Assembly: GCA_947384955.1 (NCBI GenBank)
Contig: CANDJC010000001.1
Span: 99,623-163,622 of the forward strand
Reading direction: 5' to 3'
Length of the DNA stretch: 64,000 nt
From: an uncultured Eubacterium sp.
Lineage (GTDB): Bacteria; Bacillota; Clostridia; Lachnospirales; Lachnospiraceae
The notes beneath the pieces were generated by a model, which was not told the origin of the DNA, made no database searches, and was given only the letters and a program-made list of their open reading frames with translations. Both the position numbers and the translations under genes were made by a program. Positions within the stretch are counted from its first letter, which is position 1. Each line of letters begins with the position of its first letter. This document shows, in pieces, positions 63,952-64,000 of this stretch.

Positions 63952-64000
63952 CCGGGAGAGGGGATTTGCACGGTCTTTCTGCGGCGGTTCCAGAATGTTA
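63952..64000 (+). repeat. hairpin element C, left arm only (cut by window end)
   Basis: The sequence after GGCTTCGCGGACG matches element A arm 1 at both ends (CCGGGAGAGG...; ...TTCCAGAATGTTA) but differs in the middle. A G9 run (63924-63932) and one tandem-type unit lie just upstream. The remainder of the element is outside the window. Confidence 0.65.

Overview
The window looks like chromosomal DNA from a gut-type Lachnospiraceae or related Clostridia. Three things suggest this: the rpmG-secE-nusG-rplK-rplA / rplJ-rplL / rpoB-rpoC / rpsL-rpsG-fusA-tuf core with Firmicutes-like ribosome binding sites, acidic C-terminal tails on RpoB and RpoC, and many accessory genes typical of that family (DUF4422 proteins, CgeB-like glycosyltransferases, a DUF1703-type AAA ATPase, YdbC). 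I cannot name the species.

Layout. (1) 1-6640: surface polysaccharide genes: two DUF4422 proteins, an Rpe/IspD-TarI/GatD-like module that could make a CDP-alditol, and gmd plus GDP-L-fucose synthase. (2) 6640-15060: a small membrane protein, an AAA-ATPase/PD-(D/E)XK protein, then six genes matching the Campylobacter jejuni O-methyl phosphoramidate (MeOPN) capsule pathway: L-glutamine kinase, two SAM methyltransferases, gamma-glutamyl-CDP-amidate hydrolase, CTP:phosphoglutamine cytidylyltransferase and CDP-amidate kinase. The first methyltransferase is frameshifted at a run of nine Gs and would be restored by eight, which suggests an ON/OFF phase switch. (3) 15130-24480: glycosyltransferases around an isolated flagellin and a FliD-like gene, an XRE regulator, and a coiled-coil protein built on 21-bp tandem repeats. 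(4) 24630-44310: the transcription/translation core, with good promoters, an L1-type site, an L10 leader with attenuator, and terminators. Between rplL and rpoB lie a two-component system and a gene-free 1.5-kb island. The island holds two copies of a 238-bp hairpin element (70-nt arm, 98-nt loop, 70-nt arm) whose arms differ between copies yet stay self-complementary. A third copy starts at the right edge of the window.

(5) 44440-59410: a defence island directly after tuf: dndC-dndD-dndE-dndA (DNA phosphorothioation), a 55-aa ORF, a MORC/MutL-like GHKL ATPase, a Rossmann-like partner, and then a restriction-modification module. In that module an N6-adenine methyltransferase is split over two genes, and a GIY-YIG-like/SF2 helicase protein also carries a methyltransferase-like tail. 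No dndB and no dndFGH are recognisable, so the ATPase pair and the helicase module are candidates for an unusual phosphorothioation-linked effector. (6) 59470-63890: YdbC, an ArsC/Spx-like protein and a large secreted repeat protein with C-terminal cell-wall-binding repeats.

All family calls come from reading motifs by eye; no database search was run.
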